From: an uncultured Plesiomonas sp.
Lineage (GTDB): Bacteria; Pseudomonadota; Gammaproteobacteria; Enterobacterales; CAMTGL01
NCBI GenBank assembly: GCA_947071955.1
Contig: CAMTGL010000009.1
Coordinates: 1 to 21,333 of the forward strand
DNA: 21,333 nucleotides
Direction: 5' to 3'
Position numbers and translations under genes: made by a program. The notes beneath the pieces are model-generated. The model had not been told where the DNA came from, ran no database searches, and saw only the letters and a list, made by a program, of their open reading frames with translations. Numbering within the stretch: the stretch's first letter is position 1; every line of letters begins with the position of its first letter. This document shows, in pieces, positions 1-6,688 of this stretch.

Positions 1-1
1 G

Positions 2-133
2 ACGGTGGGGGCGACCTTGGTTTTGTCATCGGTGATTTTGCAGGTCAGTACCCGTACCATGTGGCCGATAAGCTTGCTGGTGGCTGGTATCGTATGCTGG
101 GGAATTGGCTGGTCGCGGCAACGTGATACCTAA
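2..133 (+). CDS. ubiB: UbiB C-terminal end (partial, 43 codons)
   Basis: The reading frame is open from base 2 to a TAA stop at 131-133 and gives 43 residues. They end in a hydrophobic segment (around WPISLLVAGIVCWGIGW) followed by a short basic tail (SRQRDT). This is the pattern of the C-terminal membrane anchor of UbiB, the ABC1/ADCK-type atypical kinase-like ATPase needed for aerobic ubiquinone biosynthesis. UbiB directly upstream of tatA is the conserved enterobacterial order, which supports the call. The kinase-like domain lies outside the window. The call rests on the anchor pattern plus synteny, because the C-terminus of this family is poorly conserved. Confidence 0.8.
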   Translation, partial: TVGATLVLSSVILQVSTRTMWPISLLVAGIVCWGIGWSRQRDT

Positions 134-194
134 AACTGTTTTTTATGTTGATAATACGGCAGAGTAAGCCGCAAAATGGTGATACAACATCACG

Positions 195-222
195 TTGAAC
201 CTGATTTTTAAGTCACTATTTT
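195..222 (+). promoter_or_regulatory. Candidate sigma-70 promoter for tatABC
   Basis: TTGAAC (195-200) and TATTTT (217-222) are separated by 16 bases, about 75 bases before tatA. Both boxes match the consensus only partly in an AT-rich region, so this is a plausible guess rather than a firm site. The rest of the ubiB-tatA gap (134-296) holds a small inverted repeat, GTGAT-ACAAC-ATCAC at 179-193, with no T-run after it. Read-through from ubiB is also possible. Confidence 0.25.
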
Positions 223-296
223 TGAGTTACTCTTTTTAATGCAAACCATCTTGTTGCGGCATGATGACAACCTAATTTCTTTCAGAGGGATATAAC

Positions 297-566
297 ATGG
301 GCGGAATCAGTATTTGGCAGTTACTTATCATTGCGGTCATTGTTGTGCTGCTGTTTGGTACCAAAAAACTGCGCAATATCGGCGGCGATCTGGGCGGTGC
401 AGTGCGTGACTTTAAAAAAGCACTCAATGACGATGCCGCAAAGCCACAGCAAAAAAATGATCTTGGCGATGCCGATTTTACACAGAATATTGTCGATCAG
501 AGCAAAGCTGAACACAGCAGCGCTGATGACAGTGCAAAAAAGAGCCAAAACAAAGAGCAGGTATAA
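297..566 (+). CDS. tatA: Sec-independent protein translocase subunit TatA
   Basis: The 89-residue product has the length of E. coli TatA and the same family start (MGGISIWQLL). One N-terminal membrane helix (about residues 6-21) is followed by the FGTKKL hinge, an amphipathic helix containing conserved F39, and a charged, low-complexity cytoplasmic tail. TatA oligomerises at the TatBC receptor to form the passage for folded twin-arginine proteins across the inner membrane. The ATG at 297 is preceded by AGAGGG and is the only sensible start. It is the first gene of tatABC, with three bases between its stop and the tatB start. Its start and terminal KEQV are very close to E. coli. Confidence 0.97.
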   Translation: MGGISIWQLLIIAVIVVLLFGTKKLRNIGGDLGGAVRDFKKALNDDAAKPQQKNDLGDADFTQNIVDQSKAEHSSADDSAKKSQNKEQV

Positions 567-569
567 CCC

Positions 570-1163
570 GTGTTTGATATCGGTTTCTGGGAGCTGGTAC
601 TGATTGCCGTTATCGGCTTGGTTGTCTTAGGGCCTGAACGGTTACCGGTTGCCGTGCGTACAGTCGCACATTGGGTGAGAACAATCCGAGCGATGGCGGC
701 ATCGGTGCAAAATGAGCTAAACCAAGAGCTTAAATTGCAAGAGATGCAGAATAACCTCAAAAAAGCAGAGCAGATGAATTTAAAAGATCTCTCTCCTGAG
801 CTTGATGCCTCACTGCGTGAGCTCAAAGAGGCTGCTGACTCCGTGCAACGCCCTTATGCACCCTCGGCAGAGAGCACCGAGCCTGAAAATACGGCGGTTT
901 CATCTGCCGCAAATACTGCTGAGAACGCTACTGTAGCGGCGACTGCCCAGCCGGTTACCTCGGTTTACCCGGAAGGCTCATCACCAGCAGAGCTGGCCGA
1001 GCAAGCCGAAGATGAGCATGATGCTGATGATCAGCACCCTGTTCATCTGACCGAAGGTTTACCTGCTTCTGCGTTAAATCAGGCGGAGCCTGTTGCGGTG
1101 GCAGCACCACAGTCTACGCAACATTTAGCGTCAGAACAGAGCCTCAAAAGGGAGCAACCATAA
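570..1163 (+). CDS. tatB: Sec-independent protein translocase subunit TatB
   Basis: This 197-residue protein starts at GTG (570-572). The N-terminal membrane helix (about residues 2-21) carries the TatB hallmarks: FDIGFWEL with conserved E8, and the GPERLP hinge. A long amphipathic or coiled-coil-like helix follows to about residue 95. The rest is an acidic Ala/Glu/Pro-rich tail expected to be disordered. TatB pairs with TatC in the receptor that recognises twin-arginine signal peptides. The tail makes it some 25 residues longer than the E. coli protein (171 as I recall); the extra length is in the unconserved part. The stop overlaps the tatC start as TAATG, suggesting translational coupling. 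Confidence 0.96.
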   Translation: MFDIGFWELVLIAVIGLVVLGPERLPVAVRTVAHWVRTIRAMAASVQNELNQELKLQEMQNNLKKAEQMNLKDLSPELDASLRELKEAADSVQRPYAPSAESTEPENTAVSSAANTAENATVAATAQPVTSVYPEGSSPAELAEQAEDEHDADDQHPVHLTEGLPASALNQAEPVAVAAPQSTQHLASEQSLKREQP

Positions 1164-1939
1164 TGTCGGTGGATGATACTCAGCCCCTGATTTCGCACCT
1201 GATTGAGCTGCGTACCCGCTTACTGCGCGCCATTATCAGTATTTTAGTGATTTTTGCTGGGCTCGTTTGGTTCTCAAACGATATTTATGCGTGGGTCTCT
1301 GCCCCCTTGGTTGAGCGTATGCCGCAGGGTGCAAGCATGATTGCAACCGAAGTGGCATCACCCTTTATTGCACCGATCAAGCTGACCTTAATTGTCTCGG
1401 TGTTTATTGCCGCACCGCTGATCTTGTACCAGATTTGGGCCTTTATCGCGCCGGCGTTGTACAAGCATGAGCGCCGACTGATTATTCCGTTGCTGGTCTC
1501 AAGTTCGGCACTGTTTTATCTCGGTATGCTGTTTGCCTACTACATCGTATTTCCGCTGATCTTTGGCTTTTTCACCCAAACTGCACCGCAGGGCGTGACC
1601 ATTGCCACTGACATTAACAGCTACCTTGATTTTGTGATGGGGCTGTTTTTAGCATTTGGGCTGGCTTTTGAAATTCCTGTAGCGATTATCCTACTCTGCT
1701 GGAGTGGGGTTACCAATGCTGATGATCTGCGCAAAAAGCGGCCTTATATCGTTGTGGCCGTGTTTGTCGTTGCCATGCTACTGACACCGCCGGATGTGTT
1801 TTCACAAACACTGCTGGCCATTCCTATGTGTCTGCTGTTTGAACTGGGCGTTTTCTGCTCACGCTTTTACGTGCGAGAAACCGTTGACGACGACATGCAG
1901 CGCGACAGCGAAGATGATGATACCGAAGCAAGGCACTAA
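1163..1939 (+). CDS. tatC: Sec-independent protein translocase subunit TatC
   Basis: The 258-residue polytopic membrane protein has the same length as E. coli TatC and six predicted membrane spans. E15, in the N-terminal cytoplasmic segment (HLIELRTRLL), and E103, in the first cytoplasmic loop (ALYKHERR), are both present; in the family these residues contact the twin-arginine motif of substrates. TatC is the primary signal-peptide receptor of the translocase. The ATG at 1163 overlaps the tatB stop by one base. The C-terminal tail is acidic and His/Asp-rich. No tatD nuclease gene follows, unlike the E. coli tatABCD arrangement; a terminator lies 25 bases after the stop. Confidence 0.97.
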   Translation: MSVDDTQPLISHLIELRTRLLRAIISILVIFAGLVWFSNDIYAWVSAPLVERMPQGASMIATEVASPFIAPIKLTLIVSVFIAAPLILYQIWAFIAPALYKHERRLIIPLLVSSSALFYLGMLFAYYIVFPLIFGFFTQTAPQGVTIATDINSYLDFVMGLFLAFGLAFEIPVAIILLCWSGVTNADDLRKKRPYIVVAVFVVAMLLTPPDVFSQTLLAIPMCLLFELGVFCSRFYVRETVDDDMQRDSEDDDTEARH

Positions 1940-1964
1940 ATTCCCTGCTTACGGAGATAAAAGG

Positions 1965-1987
1965 GCCGTCGTTTGACGGCTTTTTTT
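1965..1987 (+). terminator. Intrinsic terminator after tatC
   Basis: GCCGTC (1965-1970), a GTTT loop and GACGGC (1975-1980) form a six-base-pair GC-rich stem followed directly by seven T residues (1981-1987). It should end the tat transcript. It sits only 24 bases before the hemB ATG, so any hemB promoter must lie upstream of or within this region, or hemB depends partly on read-through. Confidence 0.85.
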
Positions 1988-2011
1988 ATAGGATTTAATG
2001 AGGAACCAACC

Positions 2012-3031
2012 ATGACACTGAATATTCCCGGCTCATTTCCTGGCCGTCGTTTACGCCGTGTACGCAAGCACGACTTTAGCCGCCGTTTGTTAGCAGAACA
2101 TCAGCTGAGTGTAAACGATCTGATCTATCCGGTATTTGTACTTGAAGGGGATAACCGCCGCGAAGCGATCCCCTCAATGCCCGGTATTGAGCGTTTATCG
2201 ATAGATTTGCTGCTGCAAGAAGCCGCAGAGCTGGTGGCATTAGGGGTTCCTGCTATTGCCTTATTCCCCGTGGTGGGGCAAGAGAAGAAGACCTTACTGG
2301 CCGAGGAAGCCTATAACCCGCAAGGTTTGGTGCAGCGTACTGTGCGTGCACTGAAAGCTGCTCACCCGCAGTTAGGGGTTATCACTGATGTGGCGCTTGA
2401 TCCGTTCACTGTCCACGGGCAAGACGGAATTATTGATGATACCGGTTATGTACAAAATGACATCACCACCGAGATTTTAGTGCAGCAGGCATTATCACAG
2501 GCTGAAGCGGGGGCTGACGTAGTTGCCCCGAGCGATATGATGGATGGCCGTATCGGTGCTATCCGTGAAGCGCTCGAAGCCAATGGTTTTATCCATACCC
2601 AGATCATGGCGTACTCGGCAAAATATGCTTCGTGCTACTACGGCCCGTTCCGTGATGCAGTCGGATCATCAGGCAATCTCAAAGGTGGCGATAAGAAAAA
2701 TTACCAGATGGATCCGGCCAACAGCAATGAAGCCTTGCAGGAAGTTGCACAAGACTTGCAAGAGGGGGCGGATATGGTCATGGTAAAACCGGGAATGCCG
2801 TATCTTGATGTGGTACGCCGCGTCAAAGATGAGTTTGGTGTACCGACCTTTGCTTATCAGGTTTCGGGTGAGTACGCCATGCACATGGCTGCCATTCAGA
2901 ATGGCTGGCTCAAAGAGCGTGAATGCATTATGGAATCACTGCTGTGCTTTAAGCGTGCGGGTGCTGACGGTATTCTGACTTACTTTGCCAAGCAGGTTGC
3001 ACAGTGGCTTAATGAGCCATCAGTTCGATAA
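2012..3031 (+). CDS. hemB: Delta-aminolevulinic acid dehydratase (porphobilinogen synthase)
   Basis: HemB condenses two 5-aminolevulinate molecules to porphobilinogen, the second common step of tetrapyrrole (haem, sirohaem) synthesis. The 339-residue protein has both active-site lysines, K204 (SAKYAS) and K259 (MVKPG). The region that binds catalytic zinc in many HemB proteins reads DVALDPFTVHGQDG (126-139) here, with Asp/Ala and no cysteine triad. That is the Pseudomonas/Vibrio-type, magnesium-responsive form, unlike zinc-dependent E. coli HemB. I chose the ATG at 2012, preceded by AGGA at 2001-2004. An upstream TTG at 1973 would add 13 residues encoded inside the terminator hairpin and is unlikely. 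It lies alone between two terminators. Confidence 0.96.
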   Translation: MTLNIPGSFPGRRLRRVRKHDFSRRLLAEHQLSVNDLIYPVFVLEGDNRREAIPSMPGIERLSIDLLLQEAAELVALGVPAIALFPVVGQEKKTLLAEEAYNPQGLVQRTVRALKAAHPQLGVITDVALDPFTVHGQDGIIDDTGYVQNDITTEILVQQALSQAEAGADVVAPSDMMDGRIGAIREALEANGFIHTQIMAYSAKYASCYYGPFRDAVGSSGNLKGGDKKNYQMDPANSNEALQEVAQDLQEGADMVMVKPGMPYLDVVRRVKDEFGVPTFAYQVSGEYAMHMAAIQNGWLKERECIMESLLCFKRAGADGILTYFAKQVAQWLNEPSVR

Positions 3032-3111
3032 GGTGGGTTTATTCCCTGAGAATAAGCGCGCTTAAAACGTAACGTTTAATCGGCGTTGTGTTTAATCAAC
3101 TCGCCAAAAAC

Positions 3112-3140
3112 AAAAAAGCGGCCTGATAAGCCGCTTTTTT
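3112..3140. terminator. Bidirectional terminator between convergent hemB and gppA
   Basis: The segment is nearly symmetric: six A residues (3112-3117), GCGGC (3118-3122), a seven-base loop, GCCGC (3130-3134), then six T residues (3135-3140). Read on either strand it gives a GC stem followed by a U-tract, so it can end hemB from the left and rhlB-gppA from the right. It lies about 80 bases past each stop codon. Confidence 0.85.
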
Positions 3141-3216
3141 TATTTTAGAACCTGATCATCGAATTTTGATAAGTACGGTAGGTGCTCAGTGAGCCATCAA
3201 CCCGATGATATTTCTG

Positions 3217-4731
3217 TTACGGAGATTCAGTCTGGCAGCCAAGGGTCAGTGGAAGGTGCAGATTACCCAGCCACCTTGCTTCTTGCCTTAAATCCTCGGC
3301 CCGTAGTGGGTGGTTCTCTAGCCAGCCTTCAGGCAAGCACAGTTGCAGGCGATCACCTTCGCCGGTAAGCGTTACCTGTGGCAGCGTATCATCACGGCGG
3401 CGGCTGGCCAGAATAATGGCCAAACGCAGCAAACGGCACAGCTTTAATGCCTCAGCTACCGAAATGGCATTTTGTGCCGCCAGCTTGCTCAGATCTGGCT
3501 GTTCACGCTGATTATACAGCAGCGCAGCCAGCAGCTTACGTTGTGCCGGTGTAAAACCGGGAATCGCTGAGTTAGAGAGCAGATACGCCGCATGTTCATG
3601 CGTACGTTTGTAATCAATTCCTAACCCTATCTCGTGCACCATAGAAACCCAGCCGAGTAGCTCACGACTAAGCGCACTCAGGTGCCAGTCACCGACAACA
3701 TGATCGAACAATTGCCATGCGGTATTACGTACCCGCAGTGCCTGCTCGGTATCAATATGATACTGACGTTGCAACGCGGCTATTGTGCGCCCACGGATAT
3801 CACCTTGTGTCTGAATATGTTGCGGATGCAACATACCGTACAACAAGCCTTCACGCAGCGCGCCGCCTGACAGCGTCATATCATCAATCGACAATGTTTC
3901 AAAAATAGCGATTAAAATCGACAGACCACTTGGGAAAACCAACGCCCGATCGAGCGTTAAGCCCTCAATTTCCAACTCTTCTAACTTGTAGCACTGAATG
4001 GCCTGTGCACGTAACTGGCGCAGTTTGGCCAGCGTAATGTGCTCATCCATTCCCTGTGCCAGCATGATCTCTTGCAATGCCTGCACTGTGCCCGATGCGC
4101 CCACACAGGCTTGCCAGCCGAGTGAGGTAAACTGGGCAACAATTGGCTGTAAAATATCACGCGCAGCTTGTTCGGCGGCAGCAAAGTTATGTTCGCACAA
4201 ACGCCGATCAGCAAAGTAGCGCTCAAGCCAGGTAACACAGCCCATATGCAGGCTAACCAACGCTTGTGGTTGAGCCCCTTTGCCGATAATCAGCTCGGTA
4301 CTGGCTCCGCCAATATCCACCACCAAACGGGGATCAGGCCCTCCGGTGGTGTGGGCTACCCCCTGATAGATCAGGCGAGCCTCCTCTTCTCCGGCAATCA
4401 CCTCAATCGGATGGCCTAAAATGCGCTGTGCAGTATCCAGAAAATCGGCGGCATTTCGCGCACTGCGCAGTGCCGCGGTCGCGACGACCCGCACATGCTT
4501 AGCCGGAATATCCTGTAAACGTTCGGCAAACAGCGCCAAGCACTGCCAGCCACGCTCAATGGCATCTTGTGAGAGATTATTTTGCTCATCTAGACCTGCA
4601 GCCAGCCGCACTTTGCGCTTGATGCGGGCAATGGTCTGAATATTTCCGGCAACCTGACGCACAACCAGCATATGAAAGCTGTTTGAGCCAAGATCAATTG
4701 CCGCATAGCAAGAGGATACCGAGTTTATCAT
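3217..4731 (-). CDS. gppA: Guanosine-5'-triphosphate,3'-diphosphate pyrophosphatase GppA
   Basis: The 504-residue protein belongs to the Ppx/GppA branch of the ASKHA phosphotransferase superfamily. It shows the phosphate-1 motif DLGSNSFHML (13-22), the GEEEAR segment with the catalytic glutamate (about 114-119) and the phosphate-2 motif DIGGASTE (139-146), plus the C-terminal helical domain. GppA converts pppGpp to ppGpp, so it shapes the stringent response; family members also act on polyphosphate. The N-terminal 150 residues closely follow E. coli GppA (494 aa), which favours gppA over ppx. The start is three bases after the rhlB stop, in the classic rhlB-gppA operon, and the transcript ends at the shared terminator. 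Confidence 0.95.
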   Translation of the reverse strand: MINSVSSCYAAIDLGSNSFHMLVVRQVAGNIQTIARIKRKVRLAAGLDEQNNLSQDAIERGWQCLALFAERLQDIPAKHVRVVATAALRSARNAADFLDTAQRILGHPIEVIAGEEEARLIYQGVAHTTGGPDPRLVVDIGGASTELIIGKGAQPQALVSLHMGCVTWLERYFADRRLCEHNFAAAEQAARDILQPIVAQFTSLGWQACVGASGTVQALQEIMLAQGMDEHITLAKLRQLRAQAIQCYKLEELEIEGLTLDRALVFPSGLSILIAIFETLSIDDMTLSGGALREGLLYGMLHPQHIQTQGDIRGRTIAALQRQYHIDTEQALRVRNTAWQLFDHVVGDWHLSALSRELLGWVSMVHEIGLGIDYKRTHEHAAYLLSNSAIPGFTPAQRKLLAALLYNQREQPDLSKLAAQNAISVAEALKLCRLLRLAIILASRRRDDTLPQVTLTGEGDRLQLCLPEGWLENHPLRAEDLRQEARWLGNLHLPLTLGCQTESP

Positions 4732-4734
4732 CTG

Positions 4735-6021
4735 TTATTCGGCCGGATTACGCTTGCGTGGGCCGCGAACGCCGGGGCGACGCTGACCATTTTGGCGTGT
4801 TGTCGATGTCGGGCGCGGGCGTTGTAAACGGAACGGCGCAGGCAGTTCAGTCAGCAAGGCTTCGCTGTCATACTTACTAACCGGAATACTGTGCTCGATG
4901 TAGGTCTCGATTCCCGGCAGGTTCAGTGCGTACTCTTCACAGGCAAAGCTGATAGAGTGGCCACTTTCACCAGCACGGCCGGTACGGCCAATACGGTGCA
5001 CATAATCTTCGCAGTCATCTGGCAGGTCATAGTTAAAGACGTGCGTGACCAGCGGAATATGTAAACCTCGGGCAGCCACATCGGTAGCGACCAGAATATC
5101 CAGATTACCTTTGGTGAAGTCATCTAAAATACGCAGACGTTTTTTCTGTGCGACATCACCGGTCAGTAATCCAACCCGGTGACCATCAGCGGCTAAATGC
5201 CCCCAGATTTGTTCACAGCGATATTTGGTGTTGGCGAAAATAATACTGCGATCTGGCCACTCTTCTTCCAGTAGAGTCTGCAATAATCGCATTTTTTCTT
5301 CATTTGAAGGGTAGAATAGCTCTTCTTTGATACGATGGCCGGTTTTCTGTTCTGGTTCTACTTCGACATATTCGGCATTATGCATGTATTCGAAAGCCAG
5401 CTCGCGGACACGGTAAGAGAGCGTTGCCGAGAACAGCATATTGAGACGCTGATCCGGTTTTGGCATGCGACGCAGCAAATAACGGATATCTTTGATAAAG
5501 CCAAGATCGAACATCCGATCGGCTTCATCAAGAACCATTACCTGAATTGCACCCATGTTGATAATATTCTGCTTCTGGTAGTCAATAATTCGACCGGTTG
5601 TACCAATCAGAATATCAACGCCCGCTTCCAGTACTTTGAGTTGCTTATCGTAGCCGTCGCCACCGTAAGCTAACCCGAGGCGCAAACCAGTAGTTTGTGC
5701 CAGTAGCTGCGCATCAGCATGGATCTGCACCGCCAGTTCGCGCGTTGGTGCCATAATAAGCGCACGCGGCTGGTTTTGCTGGTGCTGTTCTCCGGCAGGA
5801 TGAGTCAGTAGATGATGAAAGGTCGAGGTCAAAAAGGCGAGGGTTTTCCCTGTACCTGTTTGCGCTTGACCGGCGATGTCACGCCCTGCCAGAGAATAAG
5901 GCAGTGCGAGCGCCTGTATTGGTGTGCAGTGCTGGAATCCTTGTTGTGCTAAAGCACGCAGGACATCCGGATGCAACCCGAAATCGGCGAATTTCTGTTC
6001 AGTTAAGTGTGTTTTGCTCAT
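4735..6021 (-). CDS. rhlB: ATP-dependent RNA helicase RhlB
   Basis: This 428-residue DEAD-box helicase carries the full motif set: Q motif near residues 10-36, motif I AQTGTGKT (53-60), DEAD (165-168), SAT (198-200) and motif VI HRIGRTGR (342-349). A basic Arg/Pro-rich tail follows (about 397-428). RhlB unwinds structured RNA for the RNase E degradosome and is stimulated by binding RNase E; the basic tail contributes to RNA binding. The length and the position between trxA (divergent) and gppA match E. coli. The start at 6021 shows no strong ribosome-binding site. Confidence 0.96.
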   Translation of the reverse strand: MSKTHLTEQKFADFGLHPDVLRALAQQGFQHCTPIQALALPYSLAGRDIAGQAQTGTGKTLAFLTSTFHHLLTHPAGEQHQQNQPRALIMAPTRELAVQIHADAQLLAQTTGLRLGLAYGGDGYDKQLKVLEAGVDILIGTTGRIIDYQKQNIINMGAIQVMVLDEADRMFDLGFIKDIRYLLRRMPKPDQRLNMLFSATLSYRVRELAFEYMHNAEYVEVEPEQKTGHRIKEELFYPSNEEKMRLLQTLLEEEWPDRSIIFANTKYRCEQIWGHLAADGHRVGLLTGDVAQKKRLRILDDFTKGNLDILVATDVAARGLHIPLVTHVFNYDLPDDCEDYVHRIGRTGRAGESGHSISFACEEYALNLPGIETYIEHSIPVSKYDSEALLTELPAPFRLQRPRPTSTTRQNGQRRPGVRGPRKRNPAE

Positions 6022-6137
6022 AGTGGGTAGAATATCAGCTAACTCTTGCTTTACGAAAGCGTATCCATTGAAATAAAGTCAATAACAACGGTTGGTCAAT
6101 GTTACACCAACACAGTGATAAATATTTGGGAGTAAAG
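6022..6137. promoter_or_regulatory. Divergent rhlB/trxA intergenic region
   Basis: These 116 bases separate two divergent genes and must hold their start signals. I cannot pick out a convincing -35/-10 pair for either. The clearest structure is an inverted repeat, GTTGGT (6091-6096), nine bases, ACCAAC (6106-6111), in the trxA leader 27 bases before its ATG. It could be a leader hairpin or an operator. Confidence 0.4.
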
Positions 6138-6464
6138 ATGAGCGATAAAATTGTTCAACTGACCGATAGCAGCTTTGAAACTGATGTCATCAATGCCACT
6201 GGCCCTGTGCTGGTAGACTTCTGGGCCGAGTGGTGTGGCCCGTGCAAAATGATCGCTCCGATTCTTGATGAAGTGGCCACTGAGTACCAAGGTCGTGTCA
6301 CAGTCGCAAAACTGAACATTGATCAAAATGCGGCTACCGCACCAAAATACGGTATTCGTGGTATTCCAACCCTGTTGCTGTTCAAAGATGGTGCAGTGGC
6401 AGCGACAAAAGTGGGCGCACTCTCTAAAACTCAACTGAAAGAGTTTTTAGACGCACACATTTAA
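6138..6464 (+). CDS. trxA: Thioredoxin 1
   Basis: The 108-residue thioredoxin has the active site WCGPC, with redox cysteines at 33 and 36 counting the initiator Met, the buried aspartate in VDFW, and the cis-proline in GIPT. It reduces protein disulfides, is kept reduced by thioredoxin reductase and NADPH, and serves ribonucleotide reductase, PAPS reductase and methionine sulfoxide reductases in the cytoplasm. I chose the ATG at 6138, giving MSDKIVQL as in enterobacterial TrxA, with GGGAG just upstream. An in-frame start 39 bases earlier would add 13 unconserved residues. It lies upstream of rho, the usual order. Confidence 0.97.
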   Translation: MSDKIVQLTDSSFETDVINATGPVLVDFWAEWCGPCKMIAPILDEVATEYQGRVTVAKLNIDQNAATAPKYGIRGIPTLLLFKDGAVAATKVGALSKTQLKEFLDAHI

Positions 6465-6487
6465 GTAAATTTCAGTTAAAATAGCGG

Positions 6488-6527
6488 CTAGCAGTTGGAA
6501 TCTGCATTTTATTTAACCAACTGCTAG
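6488..6527 (+). promoter_or_regulatory. 11-bp perfect stem-loop in the rho leader
   Basis: CTAGCAGTTGG (6488-6498) and CCAACTGCTAG (6517-6527) are perfect reverse complements around an 18-base AT-rich loop. No T-run follows, so this does not look like an intrinsic terminator. It begins just after a TAAAAT hexamer (6477-6482) that could be a -10 box. If so, the hairpin would sit at the extreme 5' end of the rho transcript, a position known to protect mRNAs from RNase E. The function is inference. Confidence 0.6.
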
Positions 6528-6607
6528 ACGCATTTCTGATTTGATGCTAGTTTACTGTTACTGCTTAAACGCACCTAATTCTTCTTATTACCACTGATTG
6601 CTGGCCT

Positions 6608-6688
6608 ATGCCAACAGGCTGTTCTGTTAGCCAGTATTCCCGTGATTGGCTTATCCCCGAGTTCACTATCAAGAACCCATCGTTATGA
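6608..6688 (+). CDS. Possible 26-codon leader peptide overlapping the rho start
   Basis: ATG at 6608 opens 26 codons (MPTGCSVSQY...) and ends at TGA 6686-6688, overlapping the rho ATG (6685-6687) in an ATGA arrangement typical of translational coupling. rho itself has only a weak ribosome-binding site. E. coli also has a leader peptide gene (rhoL) upstream of rho, but this sequence does not resemble the RhoL I remember. No good ribosome-binding site precedes the ATG, and the product shows no recognisable feature. It may be a chance ORF. Confidence 0.25.
   Translation: MPTGCSVSQYSRDWLIPEFTIKNPSL

Noticed and set aside
179..193. GTGAT-ACAAC-ATCAC inverted repeat as a ubiB terminator
   Set aside because: The stem is only five AT-containing base pairs and no T-run follows, so it is not a convincing terminator.
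497..826. 109-codon minus-strand ORF opposite the tatA/tatB junction
   Set aside because: It is a Ser/Ala/Cys-rich shadow of two certain genes on the other strand.
5335..5673. 112-codon plus-strand ORF opposite rhlB
   Set aside because: It is antisense to a helicase gene with all motifs intact; no domain or start signal supports it.
6544..6597. 17-codon ATG ORF in the rho leader
   Set aside because: No ribosome-binding site and no coupling to rho; the stretch is better explained as an unstructured pyrimidine-rich leader.
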